In this document: positions 16,288-24,693 of the stretch, piece by piece | Layout of the letters: each line of letters opens with the position of its first letter | Position numbering within the stretch: the first letter of the stretch is position 1 | Source: Clostridiales bacterium | GTDB lineage: Bacteria; Bacillota; Clostridia; Oscillospirales; Oscillospiraceae | Direction of reading: 5' to 3' | Assembly (NCBI GenBank): GCA_019420945.1 | Contig: JAHZGF010000009.1 | Coordinates: 21,980-85,979 of the forward strand | DNA: 64,000 nucleotides | Notes under the pieces: model-generated | What the model saw: the letters and a program-made list of their open reading frames with translations, nothing else | Databases searched by the model: none | What the model was told of the DNA's origin: nothing | Translations under genes and position numbers: made by a program

Positions 16288-16822
16288 GATCGGCGGCGGC
16301 GTGACCGTCTCCGCCGGTGGAAAGGTCTATGCCTCCAAGGGGGTCAAGATCGTGCTGGAGGGCACCACCCCCCAGGAGATCGCCGTAGCGGTGGAACGGC
16401 TGGGCAAGCTGCCCGCCAGTGCCGTCACCACCTCGGTCCGCAAGGGTGCCTCCACGGTGCGCCGGGTGGCCAGGATGCTGGCCCCGAGAGGGGCCACCGG
16501 AGAGCTGCGCCGGGGCATTGCGGTGCGGTCCAGAAAAGAGCGCACCGCCCAAAAGGGAAAGACCGTCTACGATGTATGGATGGATCCCGCCAAAAACAAC
16601 AGCTTTGTCAAACTGTCCAAGACCGGCAAACGTGCCTATTATCCCGCCTCCATGGAGTTCGGTTTTCCCACTGCCAATGGGGGCAGAGTGACGGGCCGCT
16701 ACTACCTGCGCACCGCTGCTGAGAGCACTGACCCGGTACTGGAGGCCCTGGTGCTGGATACCGCTAAAAAGAAGCTGGATCAGGCCTGGCTTAAAAAACA
16801 GAGTGGAGGAGGTGCCACATGA
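16271..16822 (+). CDS. HK97 gp10-like tail-completion protein
   Basis: The protein has 183 residues. It has the family pattern of HK97 gp10-type proteins: 'ERLGKLPASAVTTSVRKGASTVRRVARMLAPRGATGELRRGIAVRSRK' then 'YYPASMEFGF...GRYYLRTAAESTDPVLEALVLDTAKKKLDQAW'. These proteins act at the head-tail junction. The N-terminal 40 residues are longer than in most relatives. It overlaps the head-closure gene by 17 bases. Confidence 0.85.
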   Translation: MATSYKIGGGVTVSAGGKVYASKGVKIVLEGTTPQEIAVAVERLGKLPASAVTTSVRKGASTVRRVARMLAPRGATGELRRGIAVRSRKERTAQKGKTVYDVWMDPAKNNSFVKLSKTGKRAYYPASMEFGFPTANGGRVTGRYYLRTAAESTDPVLEALVLDTAKKKLDQAWLKKQSGGGAT

Positions 16823-17226
16823 TTTACGCAGCCGTCAAAGATGCCGTGGAGCAGGTGGAGGCTTTGGCAGACAAGTGCTTTCCTGCCGGGGTGTGTATTG
16901 ACGATGTGGCCATGCCCTGCGCGGTGTACTCCTTCGGCAAGCGGAAAGCAATCCGGGATCTGTCCGGTCAGGTCCACCACTACACCGATGAGGCCATTGT
17001 GGATGTGCTGGCGGAGGACTACGACACGGTGCATCAGCTGGCCTGGGAGGTGGAGCGGGCTCTATCAGATTTGGCCCAGCAGCCTGATGGTGCTGGGGCC
17101 TATATTTTCGGAGTGGATTGTGGCACCCCGGAGAACGATGGAGCGGACTTTTCCCTGGGCTTGATGCGCCGCAGCGTGCAGGCCACCCTCCAATGGTGTC
17201 CGCTGGAAGATGATGCCGGCGGATAA
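16819..17226 (+). CDS. Probable tail terminator protein
   Basis: The protein has 135 residues. Size and order (after the gp10-like gene, before the tape measure) fit tail terminator proteins, which cap the tail tube. Visible features are an N-terminal helix, 'VHHYTDEAIVDVLAEDYDTVHQLAWEVERALSDLAQQ', and a beta-rich C-terminus ('SVQATLQWCPL'). GGAGGAGG precedes the ATG, which overlaps the previous stop. Position carries more weight than sequence in this call. Confidence 0.7.
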   Translation: MIYAAVKDAVEQVEALADKCFPAGVCIDDVAMPCAVYSFGKRKAIRDLSGQVHHYTDEAIVDVLAEDYDTVHQLAWEVERALSDLAQQPDGAGAYIFGVDCGTPENDGADFSLGLMRRSVQATLQWCPLEDDAGG

Positions 17227-17250
17227 TTTCATACCGAGAGGAGGTTTTAT

Positions 17251-19938
17251 ATGGCCGTCGTAAAAAACATGATGGTGCGTGTGGGTGCGGATTTTTCCAG
17301 CCTCACCACCGGATCCAAAACGGCGGCAAGCGCCACCAAGAGCTGGGCGGCTAAGACCACCGCATCCTTCCAGCAGGTGGGGGCCAGCTCTGCCGGGCTC
17401 TCCACGGCCACCACCCGGGTGAGCCGGTTTTCCACCATGATGAAGAGCGCCGGGGCCATGCTGCTGACGGTGTTCGGCGTCCAGCAGCTGATCCAATTCG
17501 GCAAGGCCTCCATCGAGGCCGCCAGCGATCTGGCGGAGGTCCAGAACGTAGTGGATGTGGTGTTCGGCTCCTTGTCCGGCCGGGTGGACCAGTTCGCCCA
17601 GTCGGCGGCGGAGGCCTATGGTCTGTCGGAGACCATGGCCAAGCGATTTGTGGGCACCTACGGCTCCATGGCCACGTCCTTCGGGTTTTCCAAAGAGGCG
17701 GCCTATGACATGGCCACCACGCTCACCGGCCTGGCCGGCGACGTGGCGTCGTTCTACAACATCAGCCAGGACGAGGCCTATACCAAGCTGAAGTCTGTGT
17801 TCTCCGGTGAAACCGAGGCCCTGAAGGATCTGGGCATCGCAATGACCCAGAGCGCCCTGGATGCCTATGCCCTGGCCAACGGTTACGGCAAGACCACCTC
17901 GGCCATGTCGGAGCTGGAGAAGGTGAGTCTGCGCTATGCCTTTATTCAAGATCAGCTTTCTTATGTTGCCGGAGATTATCTTCGCACGTCTGACAGCTGG
18001 GCCAACCAAATTCGTAATCTCCAGCTTAATTTCCAGAGTTTGCAGGCCATCATTGGCAGCGGCCTGATCGCTCTGCTGACCCCCTTTGTCCGGGGGCTCA
18101 ATACCGCCCTCAGTGCCCTGGTCAAGTTCGGCAACGCTGTGTCCAGCGTGTTTTCCGCTGTGTTCGGCACCAAGCAGAAAACGGTGTCCGGGGCGGTGAT
18201 TGAGGATGTGCAGGACTATTCCAGCAGCCTGGATGGGCTGGGATCATCCGCCTCTGGGGCTGCCTCGGCGGCCAAGGAGCTCAAGCGGCAGGTGCTGGGT
18301 TTTGACCAGATCACCAAACTCAGCGACACCTCCTCCGGCTCCGGTGGCTCCGGTTCAGGCGGCGGCTCCGGTGCCGGTGTAGGGGTGGGGGGCGGCAGCT
18401 CTTCTCTCCTGGATGAGGCGGCGGAGAATACCACCAAGTTCTCCGGCATCATGCAGAAATTCCATGACTGGCTTGCGGGGCTTAATCTGGAGCCCATTCA
18501 GACCGCCTGGGACAAGCTGCGCACAGCCGGGGAAGAACTGGTGGAGGTCATCAACGGCGGCCTCCAGTGGGGGCTGGAAAATGTGCTGGCCCCGCTGGCC
18601 AAGTGGACCCTGGAGGAGGGGGCTCCGGCCCTGATCACCACCATGGCCACGGCCTTTGAGACCCTGGCGGATGCGCTGATTGTCATTCAGCCCTGGTGGG
18701 ACTGGTGTTACAGAAACATTTTTGGCCCCATTGGCAAGCAGGTGGGCAACACCTTTACCAGGGCCTTGGAGGGCCTGTCCACGGTGCTGGGCATCCTGGA
18801 TGGCTATCTGAAGGACATCGCCGAGGTGATGAACGGCGACCGCACCCTGGGGGATATGCTGCTGGATTGGTTTTCCTTTGACCGGCAGGCAGGGGAGGCC
18901 AAATCGCTGTTGGGCATTGCCGGGGGATGGTTGAGCCAAAGCATGAATGTGCTTCAGCCCATGTTTGGCTCTGTGTCTCCTGTTTCTACCGTTGTCAACG
19001 TCGCCCTGGGCCAGTCCGCCAACGATCTATGGAAAAAGTTCGGCAAGGAGTGGGGTGACGACCGAACCGTAAGCATCCAGAATGTTCTGGCCAACACAGC
19101 CAAGTCCCTCTGGGATACATTCCAGAAGGGCTGGGGCGTGGCCAAGAGCAAAACGGTGGAGATCTGGAACCAGCTGAAAAATGGCGCCGCTGTCCTTTGG
19201 CAGGGCTTTTCCACCAGCTGGGGCACTGCCCGGCAGCGGGTGGTTGAGATCTGGAACCAGCTGAAGAATAGCGCTGCATCCCTCTGGCAAGGCTTTTCTG
19301 CCGGCTGGGGCACAGCCCGGCAACGGGTAGTGGAGATTTGGAACCAGCTGAAAAACGGCGCCTCTGCCCTGTGGAGTGGATTTGCGGCTGGATGGGGAAC
19401 CCGTGGGGTAAGTATTGTCAACAGCTTGCTATCATCCGCTGGAACCCTGTGGAACCGGTTTGCCGCCGGATGGGGGACCAGAAGTGTAAGCATCATCAAC
19501 ACCTTGCTCAACTCCGCCCAGGACCTCTGGGAACAGTTCAAGGCGGGGTGGTCTGGCAAAACCCTGGGGTTGACTATCACTTACAACACCAACGTCAGCG
19601 GTATCAAGAAGGCCGTTTACAAGGCCCTGGGGCTCAGCGGATGGCCTACCATCCGGTTTGCCGCCCGGGGCGGCATCGTGAACGCCGCCACTTTGTTGGG
19701 CAACACCGTGGTGGGGGAGGCTGGGAAAGAGGCCATCATCCCCCTGGAAAACCACACGGAATGGATCGATATGGTGGCCCGGCGTCTGGCCGCCTCCATT
19801 GCTGGTGGCATCAGCAACGGCGGAGGGCGACCGCTGATTGTCCAGGTTGTACTGGATGGCAGAGTGGTGGGCCAGACCGCTGTGGATTATATCAACGGTC
19901 AAACGAAGTCCAGCGGAGAGAGTCCGCTGGTGATTTAA
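17251..19938 (+). CDS. Tail tape measure protein
   Basis: The protein has 895 residues and sets tail length. The N-terminal part has the coiled 'KTAASATKSWAAKTTASFQQVGASS' region, then the conserved tape-measure block 'EVQNVVDVVFGSLSGRVDQFAQSAAEAYGLSETMAKRFVGTYGSMATSFGFS' through 'YTKLKSVFSGETEALKDLGIAM' (about residues 90-210). Hydrophobic helices and a Gly/Ser linker (about residues 355-385) follow, then seven ~27-29-residue LW-x2-F-x3-W repeats (about residues 593-770). The C-terminal 'ARGGIVNAATLLGNTVVGEAGKEAIIPLEN' is typical of Gram-positive tape measures. GAGGAGG precedes the ATG. Confidence 0.92.
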   Translation: MAVVKNMMVRVGADFSSLTTGSKTAASATKSWAAKTTASFQQVGASSAGLSTATTRVSRFSTMMKSAGAMLLTVFGVQQLIQFGKASIEAASDLAEVQNVVDVVFGSLSGRVDQFAQSAAEAYGLSETMAKRFVGTYGSMATSFGFSKEAAYDMATTLTGLAGDVASFYNISQDEAYTKLKSVFSGETEALKDLGIAMTQSALDAYALANGYGKTTSAMSELEKVSLRYAFIQDQLSYVAGDYLRTSDSWANQIRNLQLNFQSLQAIIGSGLIALLTPFVRGLNTALSALVKFGNAVSSVFSAVFGTKQKTVSGAVIEDVQDYSSSLDGLGSSASGAASAAKELKRQVLGFDQITKLSDTSSGSGGSGSGGGSGAGVGVGGGSSSLLDEAAENTTKFSGIMQKFHDWLAGLNLEPIQTAWDKLRTAGEELVEVINGGLQWGLENVLAPLAKWTLEEGAPALITTMATAFETLADALIVIQPWWDWCYRNIFGPIGKQVGNTFTRALEGLSTVLGILDGYLKDIAEVMNGDRTLGDMLLDWFSFDRQAGEAKSLLGIAGGWLSQSMNVLQPMFGSVSPVSTVVNVALGQSANDLWKKFGKEWGDDRTVSIQNVLANTAKSLWDTFQKGWGVAKSKTVEIWNQLKNGAAVLWQGFSTSWGTARQRVVEIWNQLKNSAASLWQGFSAGWGTARQRVVEIWNQLKNGASALWSGFAAGWGTRGVSIVNSLLSSAGTLWNRFAAGWGTRSVSIINTLLNSAQDLWEQFKAGWSGKTLGLTITYNTNVSGIKKAVYKALGLSGWPTIRFAARGGIVNAATLLGNTVVGEAGKEAIIPLENHTEWIDMVARRLAASIAGGISNGGGRPLIVQVVLDGRVVGQTAVDYINGQTKSSGESPLVI
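19027..19557 (+). repeat. Tandem 27-29-residue repeats in tape measure gene
   Basis: Seven units each begin with Leu-Trp and carry a Phe at +5 and a Trp at +9, most followed by Gly: LWKKFGKEWG, LWDTFQKGWG, LWQGFSTSWG, LWQGFSAGWG, LWSGFAAGWG, LWNRFAAGWG and LWEQFKAGWS. Units three and four are almost identical in DNA as well, indicating recent duplication. Gain or loss of units would change tail length. Confidence 0.85.
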
Positions 19939-19952
19939 GGAGGTGGACACAG

Positions 19953-20333
19953 GTGGAGACCAGTATCACAGAACTCTATGTAAACGGGGTGGCTTTGCCC
20001 ACCCCGGCCTTGCAAGGGGTAACCATTACCCATAACAAGGTTTGGTCCTCGGATACGGGGCGGACTGCTTCTGGCAAGATGGTGGGCACCATCGTGGCAG
20101 TCAAGCGCAAGCTGTCCATCAAGTGGCCTCCTCTGACAGAGCAGCAGGTGGCCATGATCCAGTCTGCCGTCAACAATGCGGACAGCCCCTTTGTGCCGGT
20201 GCGCTATCGGGATGCAAACGGGCAAGAAGTTACCTGTACTATGTATTTTGGGGACCCAAGCTATACCCAGTACAGTTGGAGCGATGGTATCCGGCGGGTG
20301 CTGGATGTGACCGTGGACGCAATCGAGCAGTGA
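19953..20333 (+). CDS. DUF6711-like tail protein
   Basis: The protein has 126 residues, is beta-rich, with 'LYVNGVALPTPALQGVTITHNKVWSSDTGRTASGKMVGTIVAVKRKLSIKWPPLTEQQVAMI' and 'SDGIRRVLDVTVDAIEQ'. This resembles small tail proteins of Gram-positive siphophages grouped as DUF6711. The GTG start at 19953 has AAGGAGGT 8 bases upstream. It lies between the tape measure and the large tail-tip gene, so a distal-tail role is likely but unproven. Confidence 0.7.
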   Translation: METSITELYVNGVALPTPALQGVTITHNKVWSSDTGRTASGKMVGTIVAVKRKLSIKWPPLTEQQVAMIQSAVNNADSPFVPVRYRDANGQEVTCTMYFGDPSYTQYSWSDGIRRVLDVTVDAIEQ

Positions 20334-20346
20334 GGAGGCGAGAAGA

Positions 20347-23300
20347 ATCAGATCTCTAAGCAACGGCTTTTTGACCGCCCCGGGCCGGTATCAGGCCCGG
20401 CTGGTCCTCTCCAGAGGCGGCGAGATCAGCGGCGACGCCATCCGGTCCCTGACCATCTCCGCCAGCGCCCTGGGCTCCACCGACCGGCTGGCCCTGGGCA
20501 GCTCCCCAGCGGCCACCCTGTCCGGAGTGGTATATGCCCCCGGCGTCTCTCTGCTGGATCAGACCGTGGCGCTCTACATCGGGCGTCAGGTGTCCGGAGC
20601 CTTGGAAGAGGTGCCGCTGGGCCGCTACACCATCACCGGAGCCCAGGAGGTAGATGGTGCCGTCACCATCACCGGATATGATGCCATGTATGCCGACCTG
20701 GAGACGGCCTACTATCCCACCATCTCCGGCCCCACCACCGCCCAGGCGGTGCTGGCCGACGTAGCGTCTGCTGCGGGGCTGTCCCTGGTGTGCGACAGCT
20801 CCGTGGCGGACGTGTCGGTGTCCGGTGTCTCCACCGGCTACACCCTCCGTGAAATGGCGGGCTATATGGCTGCCCTGATGGGTGGCAATGCCCGAATTGA
20901 CGGGGCTGGGGCCCTGCGGGTGGGGTGGTTTACCTCCATCGGTCTCACCCTGGATGGGGATCAGATCTACGCCGGCGGCGCCGCCCTGGCCCCGGAAAAC
21001 TGGAGCCTGGGGCGGCTGACCTGCTCCGTCACCACCACCACGACCACCTCCGACACCGACGACGACGGCAACACCATCATCAGCTCCACCGACAAGACCG
21101 TCACTCTGACCGCCGGAGACGGCGCTACCGGCATCAGCCTCAGCAATCCCTGGATGACCCAGGAAGTCCTGGACGGCATCTTTGGCCGCATCGGCGGCTT
21201 TGACTATCGGGCGGGGCAGGTGTCCGCCCTGGCGGATCTGCGCATCGAGCCGGGAGACCTGCTCACGGTAGTGGACAGCTCCGGGGCCCGGCACAGCTTC
21301 CCGGTCATGTCCCAGACCCTGGAGTATGACGGCGGCCTCCGGATGACTTTGGGGGCCTGGGCCGAGAGTGCCAGCGACGGCGGAGGCAATGGGGCCGCCG
21401 GTCCCCTGACCCAGGCAGTGGAACGCTTTACCGCTCAGCTGGCCATGATCAAGCAGCTGGAGGCGGAGAACCTGACCGCCGTCACTGCCAAAATCGCCAA
21501 GCTGGTGGCCACCACCGCCAAGGTGGAGGATCTGACCGCTATCCACGCCGATATCGACAGCTTGGAGGCCCGCACCGCTGAGATTGAGGAGGCTTATATC
21601 GACACCGCTGCCGTCCAGACGCTGCTGGCCGACTACGCCAAGGTCATCCAGCTGGAGGCGGCTCAGGCGGACATTGACGAGCTGGAGGCCAGCACCGCCA
21701 ATATCGAGACGCTGCTGGCGGGAGAGGCCGGGGTTGGATTGCTGCAGGCCATCCACCTTACCGGCAAAAATGTGGTCATCGACGATGCCATCATCACCGA
21801 CGCCATGATTGCAGACCTCTCCGCCGGCAAACTGACGGCAGGGCGGATCAACACCGACCTGATTCAGGTGGCCTCTGATTCCGGCCGTCTGGTGCTGGAC
21901 GGTGAAACCATCCAGATCAGCGACGCCCAGCGGGTGCGGGTGCAGCTGGGCCGGGACGCTTCAGAGGACTACAATCTCTATCTCTGGGACGCCCAGGGCA
22001 ACCTGATGTGGGATGCCGGAGGTCTGTACGCCCCGGGGCTGCACGACGGCATCATCCGGGATGCGGCGGTGGCCGAGGATGCCGCCATCTCCGGCTCCAA
22101 GCTGGACATCACCAGTGTAGCTTCCCGGCTGACCGAGGACGGCACGCTGGTGGTGGACAGCAGCCGGGTACGGGTGGATGAGACCACCCTGGATGTGGCC
22201 TATAAAACCGTCAGCGACAACACGGCTGCAGCGCACCAGGCCGCCGATGATGCCAAGGCCAAGGCGGAACAGGCGGCCAACGATGCCTCCGCCGCCCAAA
22301 CCAAAGCTGACCAGGCGGCGAACACGGCGGCAACGGCCCAGGGTACGGCGGATCAAGCGGCAGCTGACGCGGCCAGCGCCCAGGCCGCTGCCAATACTGC
22401 CAAGGACAACGCCGCAGCGGCTCAGAGTAAAGCCCAGGAGGCTCAGTCGGCAGCCCAGACCGCCCAAGCCGCCGCAGACAAGGCCCAGGAGGATTATGAC
22501 GCTCTGGCATCCCGAGCAGATGCCACCGAGGAAGATCTGGCCAAGGCCAAAGAAAATCTGACCGCTGCCCAGGCCGCTGCCGAAGCTGCCAATTCTGCCG
22601 CATCTGCCGCCCAGGCTGCTGCTGAACAGGCTCAGGCAGACGCCACGGCAGCCCAGTCCACAGCGGATAGCGCCCAGAGTAAAGCGGATTCCGCCCAGGC
22701 CGCCGCTGACACAGCGAAAAGTGACGCGGCTGCAGCCCAGCAGGCTGCGGATCAGGCCCAGGAGGCTGCAGACAAAGCCCAGGCGGACATTAAGAACGTG
22801 GAGAGCCGGACCACCACCCTGGAGACCAGCCTGACCGAGGTACAGGGGCAGATCACCTCTAAGATCTGGCAGACGGACATCACAGAGATTACCGATCCGC
22901 TGGGCGGCAAGGTGACCGCTTTGGAGGAACAGTACAGCCAGATTGACCAGACGTTGGGCCGCATTGATCTCTCTGTGGGCGATCTCCAGACCAAGGTGGA
23001 TGATCAGGGGACCCAGATTGAAAGCGTCACCGGCAAACTTTCGCTGTATGTGGAAAAGACGGATAACGGGCAGATCGTGTCCATGCTCAATGCTGCAGCT
23101 GATGTGATCGCCCTGAAATCCAATCGGCTCAGCATTGACAGCGATTATTTTACGCTGACCACGGATGGAATCATCACCGCAACGGCAGGCAGCATTGGAA
23201 AATGGGATATATCCCCCGATGGCTTTGCCTACTCATTTTCTGATGCTGAGGGGATATTTTCCACAGCGCTGCGGGCTGGTACCGGCCTGGACGGCACAGG

Positions 23301-23982
23301 TATCTTCTTCACCCACCAGGGGGAGGAGGACGCTGGAAGCAGCGATCAGGCAATCATCCGCACAGTACCCTATGTGGGCAGTGTCAACGCATTCAAGGCT
23401 CTGGAGCTATCCTATTTTTCCAATAACGCAAACGACACGAATATCGGGTTGCTGATCGGTATCCTAAACGACATCGGGAGCACAAAGGATGGCGTTGGTG
23501 TAACAGGCCATCTATTTGTGAAGAAGGACACAGAAATCAAAGGAACTCTGCAGGCAGATGGGATGAACGTAGGCACTGAGCTGCGGCGGATTGGCGGCGG
23601 TTTTGGCAATACGGGTGAGCTGAGCGCCTACCGGGACAGTGGCCACGCCGTAGGCGTCACCTATGATAATACCTACGCTGTCTATGCGGACGGTACCAGC
23701 CCGGCCATCGCCCTGGACGGCAATGTGATTCCGCTGATGCGGCGCTCCCAGTTTGACTACAAGACCACCGTCAACCTGGATAACATCCGCGCAGGTGTTT
23801 ACTGGATCAACGGCTATGGCTCAACGATTACTGGCAGCAAGCCATTTACCAGTACTCACTATCTGCTGATTTCCACCGGCGACAATGCAGAGACCATGCA
23901 GATTGCCATTAGTACCGCCAGCGGGCACGCAATTAAAATGAGATTCCGAGCCACGAGTGGTGCCTGGGGTGCTTGGAGCTGA
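20347..23982 (+). CDS. Tail tip/receptor-binding protein
   Basis: About 1211 residues. The start is a probable ATC (20347-20349) placed 8 bases after GGAGG (20334-20338). The product then begins 'MRSLSNGFLTA', as tail-tip proteins of this family do. No ATG, GTG or TTG exists in frame before TTG 20371, which has no ribosome site. Residues about 1-350 are the base-plate-like minor structural domain. A helical section follows, then an Ala/Gln-rich coiled coil (about residues 625-820, likely trimeric fibre), a beta region, and a C-terminal pyocin-knob-like domain ending 'MRFRATSGAWGAWS'. It should contact the host surface. Confidence 0.85.
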   Translation: MRSLSNGFLTAPGRYQARLVLSRGGEISGDAIRSLTISASALGSTDRLALGSSPAATLSGVVYAPGVSLLDQTVALYIGRQVSGALEEVPLGRYTITGAQEVDGAVTITGYDAMYADLETAYYPTISGPTTAQAVLADVASAAGLSLVCDSSVADVSVSGVSTGYTLREMAGYMAALMGGNARIDGAGALRVGWFTSIGLTLDGDQIYAGGAALAPENWSLGRLTCSVTTTTTTSDTDDDGNTIISSTDKTVTLTAGDGATGISLSNPWMTQEVLDGIFGRIGGFDYRAGQVSALADLRIEPGDLLTVVDSSGARHSFPVMSQTLEYDGGLRMTLGAWAESASDGGGNGAAGPLTQAVERFTAQLAMIKQLEAENLTAVTAKIAKLVATTAKVEDLTAIHADIDSLEARTAEIEEAYIDTAAVQTLLADYAKVIQLEAAQADIDELEASTANIETLLAGEAGVGLLQAIHLTGKNVVIDDAIITDAMIADLSAGKLTAGRINTDLIQVASDSGRLVLDGETIQISDAQRVRVQLGRDASEDYNLYLWDAQGNLMWDAGGLYAPGLHDGIIRDAAVAEDAAISGSKLDITSVASRLTEDGTLVVDSSRVRVDETTLDVAYKTVSDNTAAAHQAADDAKAKAEQAANDASAAQTKADQAANTAATAQGTADQAAADAASAQAAANTAKDNAAAAQSKAQEAQSAAQTAQAAADKAQEDYDALASRADATEEDLAKAKENLTAAQAAAEAANSAASAAQAAAEQAQADATAAQSTADSAQSKADSAQAAADTAKSDAAAAQQAADQAQEAADKAQADIKNVESRTTTLETSLTEVQGQITSKIWQTDITEITDPLGGKVTALEEQYSQIDQTLGRIDLSVGDLQTKVDDQGTQIESVTGKLSLYVEKTDNGQIVSMLNAAADVIALKSNRLSIDSDYFTLTTDGIITATAGSIGKWDISPDGFAYSFSDAEGIFSTALRAGTGLDGTGIFFTHQGEEDAGSSDQAIIRTVPYVGSVNAFKALELSYFSNNANDTNIGLLIGILNDIGSTKDGVGVTGHLFVKKDTEIKGTLQADGMNVGTELRRIGGGFGNTGELSAYRDSGHAVGVTYDNTYAVYADGTSPAIALDGNVIPLMRRSQFDYKTTVNLDNIRAGVYWINGYGSTITGSKPFTSTHYLLISTGDNAETMQIAISTASGHAIKMRFRATSGAWGAWS

Positions 23983-23996
23983 TAAGGAGGATTCAT

Positions 23997-24209
23997 ATGG
24001 ATATCAATTGCAGAACCACAGCCCTCATTCAGGGCATGAGCAAACTCATCTCCGGTAGCGGGTTGCCTCCTTGCGTGGTGGGGCTGGTACTGGACAAGCT
24101 CCGCAGTCAGGTGGAGACGCTGGAGGCCAAGGCCATCCTGGCCGAACGAAAAGCGCAGGAAGAGGCGAAGGTGACACAGGCCGAAGAGATCCAGGAGGGA
24201 GACCAGTGA
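23997..24209 (+). CDS. Small helical phage protein before holin genes
   Basis: The protein has 70 residues, with a short N-terminal helix, 'GSGLPPCVVGLVLDKLRSQVETLEAKAILAERKAQEEAK' and an acidic tail; the second half is coiled coil. AAGGAGG precedes ATG 23997, and the stop overlaps the next GTG. It sits between tail tip and lysis genes. Function is unknown. Confidence 0.65.
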   Translation: MDINCRTTALIQGMSKLISGSGLPPCVVGLVLDKLRSQVETLEAKAILAERKAQEEAKVTQAEEIQEGDQ

Positions 24210-24436
24210 CGGAAATCATCGTGGCATTGCTCACCGGGGCAATCACCCTGGTGGGTGTACTGATAAGCAACAGTCGTTCCCAGGCGGTCACCGATACCAA
24301 GCTGGAGGAGCTCACCCGGGAGGTCCGGGAACACAACAATTTTGCTCGACGGATGCCGGTGGTGGAGGAGAAAATCAAGGTCATCAACCACCGGATTGCA
24401 GATCTAGAAGGACTAAACAAGGAGAATGGTACATGA
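24206..24436 (+). CDS. Holin-associated membrane protein, XhlA-like
   Basis: The protein has 76 residues: one N-terminal transmembrane helix ('IIVALLTGAITLVGVLIS') followed by a charged coiled-coil tail. This is the layout of small lysis accessory proteins (XhlA-like or spanin-like membrane anchors) in Gram-positive phages, although XhlA proper has its membrane helix at the C-terminus. The GTG start overlaps the previous stop; GGAGGGAG lies upstream. The phi LC3-type holin follows with a 4-base overlap. Confidence 0.65.
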   Translation: MTEIIVALLTGAITLVGVLISNSRSQAVTDTKLEELTREVREHNNFARRMPVVEEKIKVINHRIADLEGLNKENGT

Positions 24437-24690
24437 AAATCAACTGGAAACTGCGGTTTCAGAACAAGGCGAGTCTCACCGCCATTGTAATGGCCATGAT
24501 CGCCCTGGGCTATCAGGTGCTGGGCCTGTGCGGCGTTGCTCCCGGCATCAGCGAAAACCAGATCATTGAGGTGGCCGGTATGGTCATCAATTTGCTCTGC
24601 CTGCTGGGCATTGTGGTGGATCCTACCACCGATGGCGTCAGCGACAGCACCCAGGCGCTGGATTACAGCGCCCCCAAGAAGGAGGATTGA
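24433..24690 (+). CDS. Phage holin, phi LC3 family
   Basis: The protein has 85 residues. 'INWKLRFQNKASLTAIVMAMIALGYQVLGLCGVAPGISENQIIEVAGMVINLLCLLGIVVDPTTDGVSDS' carries two transmembrane helices and the conserved 'DPTTDGVSDS' motif of phi LC3-type holins. It forms membrane lesions that release the endolysin encoded next. AAGGAGAA precedes the ATG. Confidence 0.92.
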   Translation: MKINWKLRFQNKASLTAIVMAMIALGYQVLGLCGVAPGISENQIIEVAGMVINLLCLLGIVVDPTTDGVSDSTQALDYSAPKKED

Positions 24691-24693
24691 CCG

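Noticed and set aside
22200..22800. CRISPR-like repetition
   Set aside because: The repetition is Ala/Gln codons of a coiled coil, without fixed repeat and spacer lengths.
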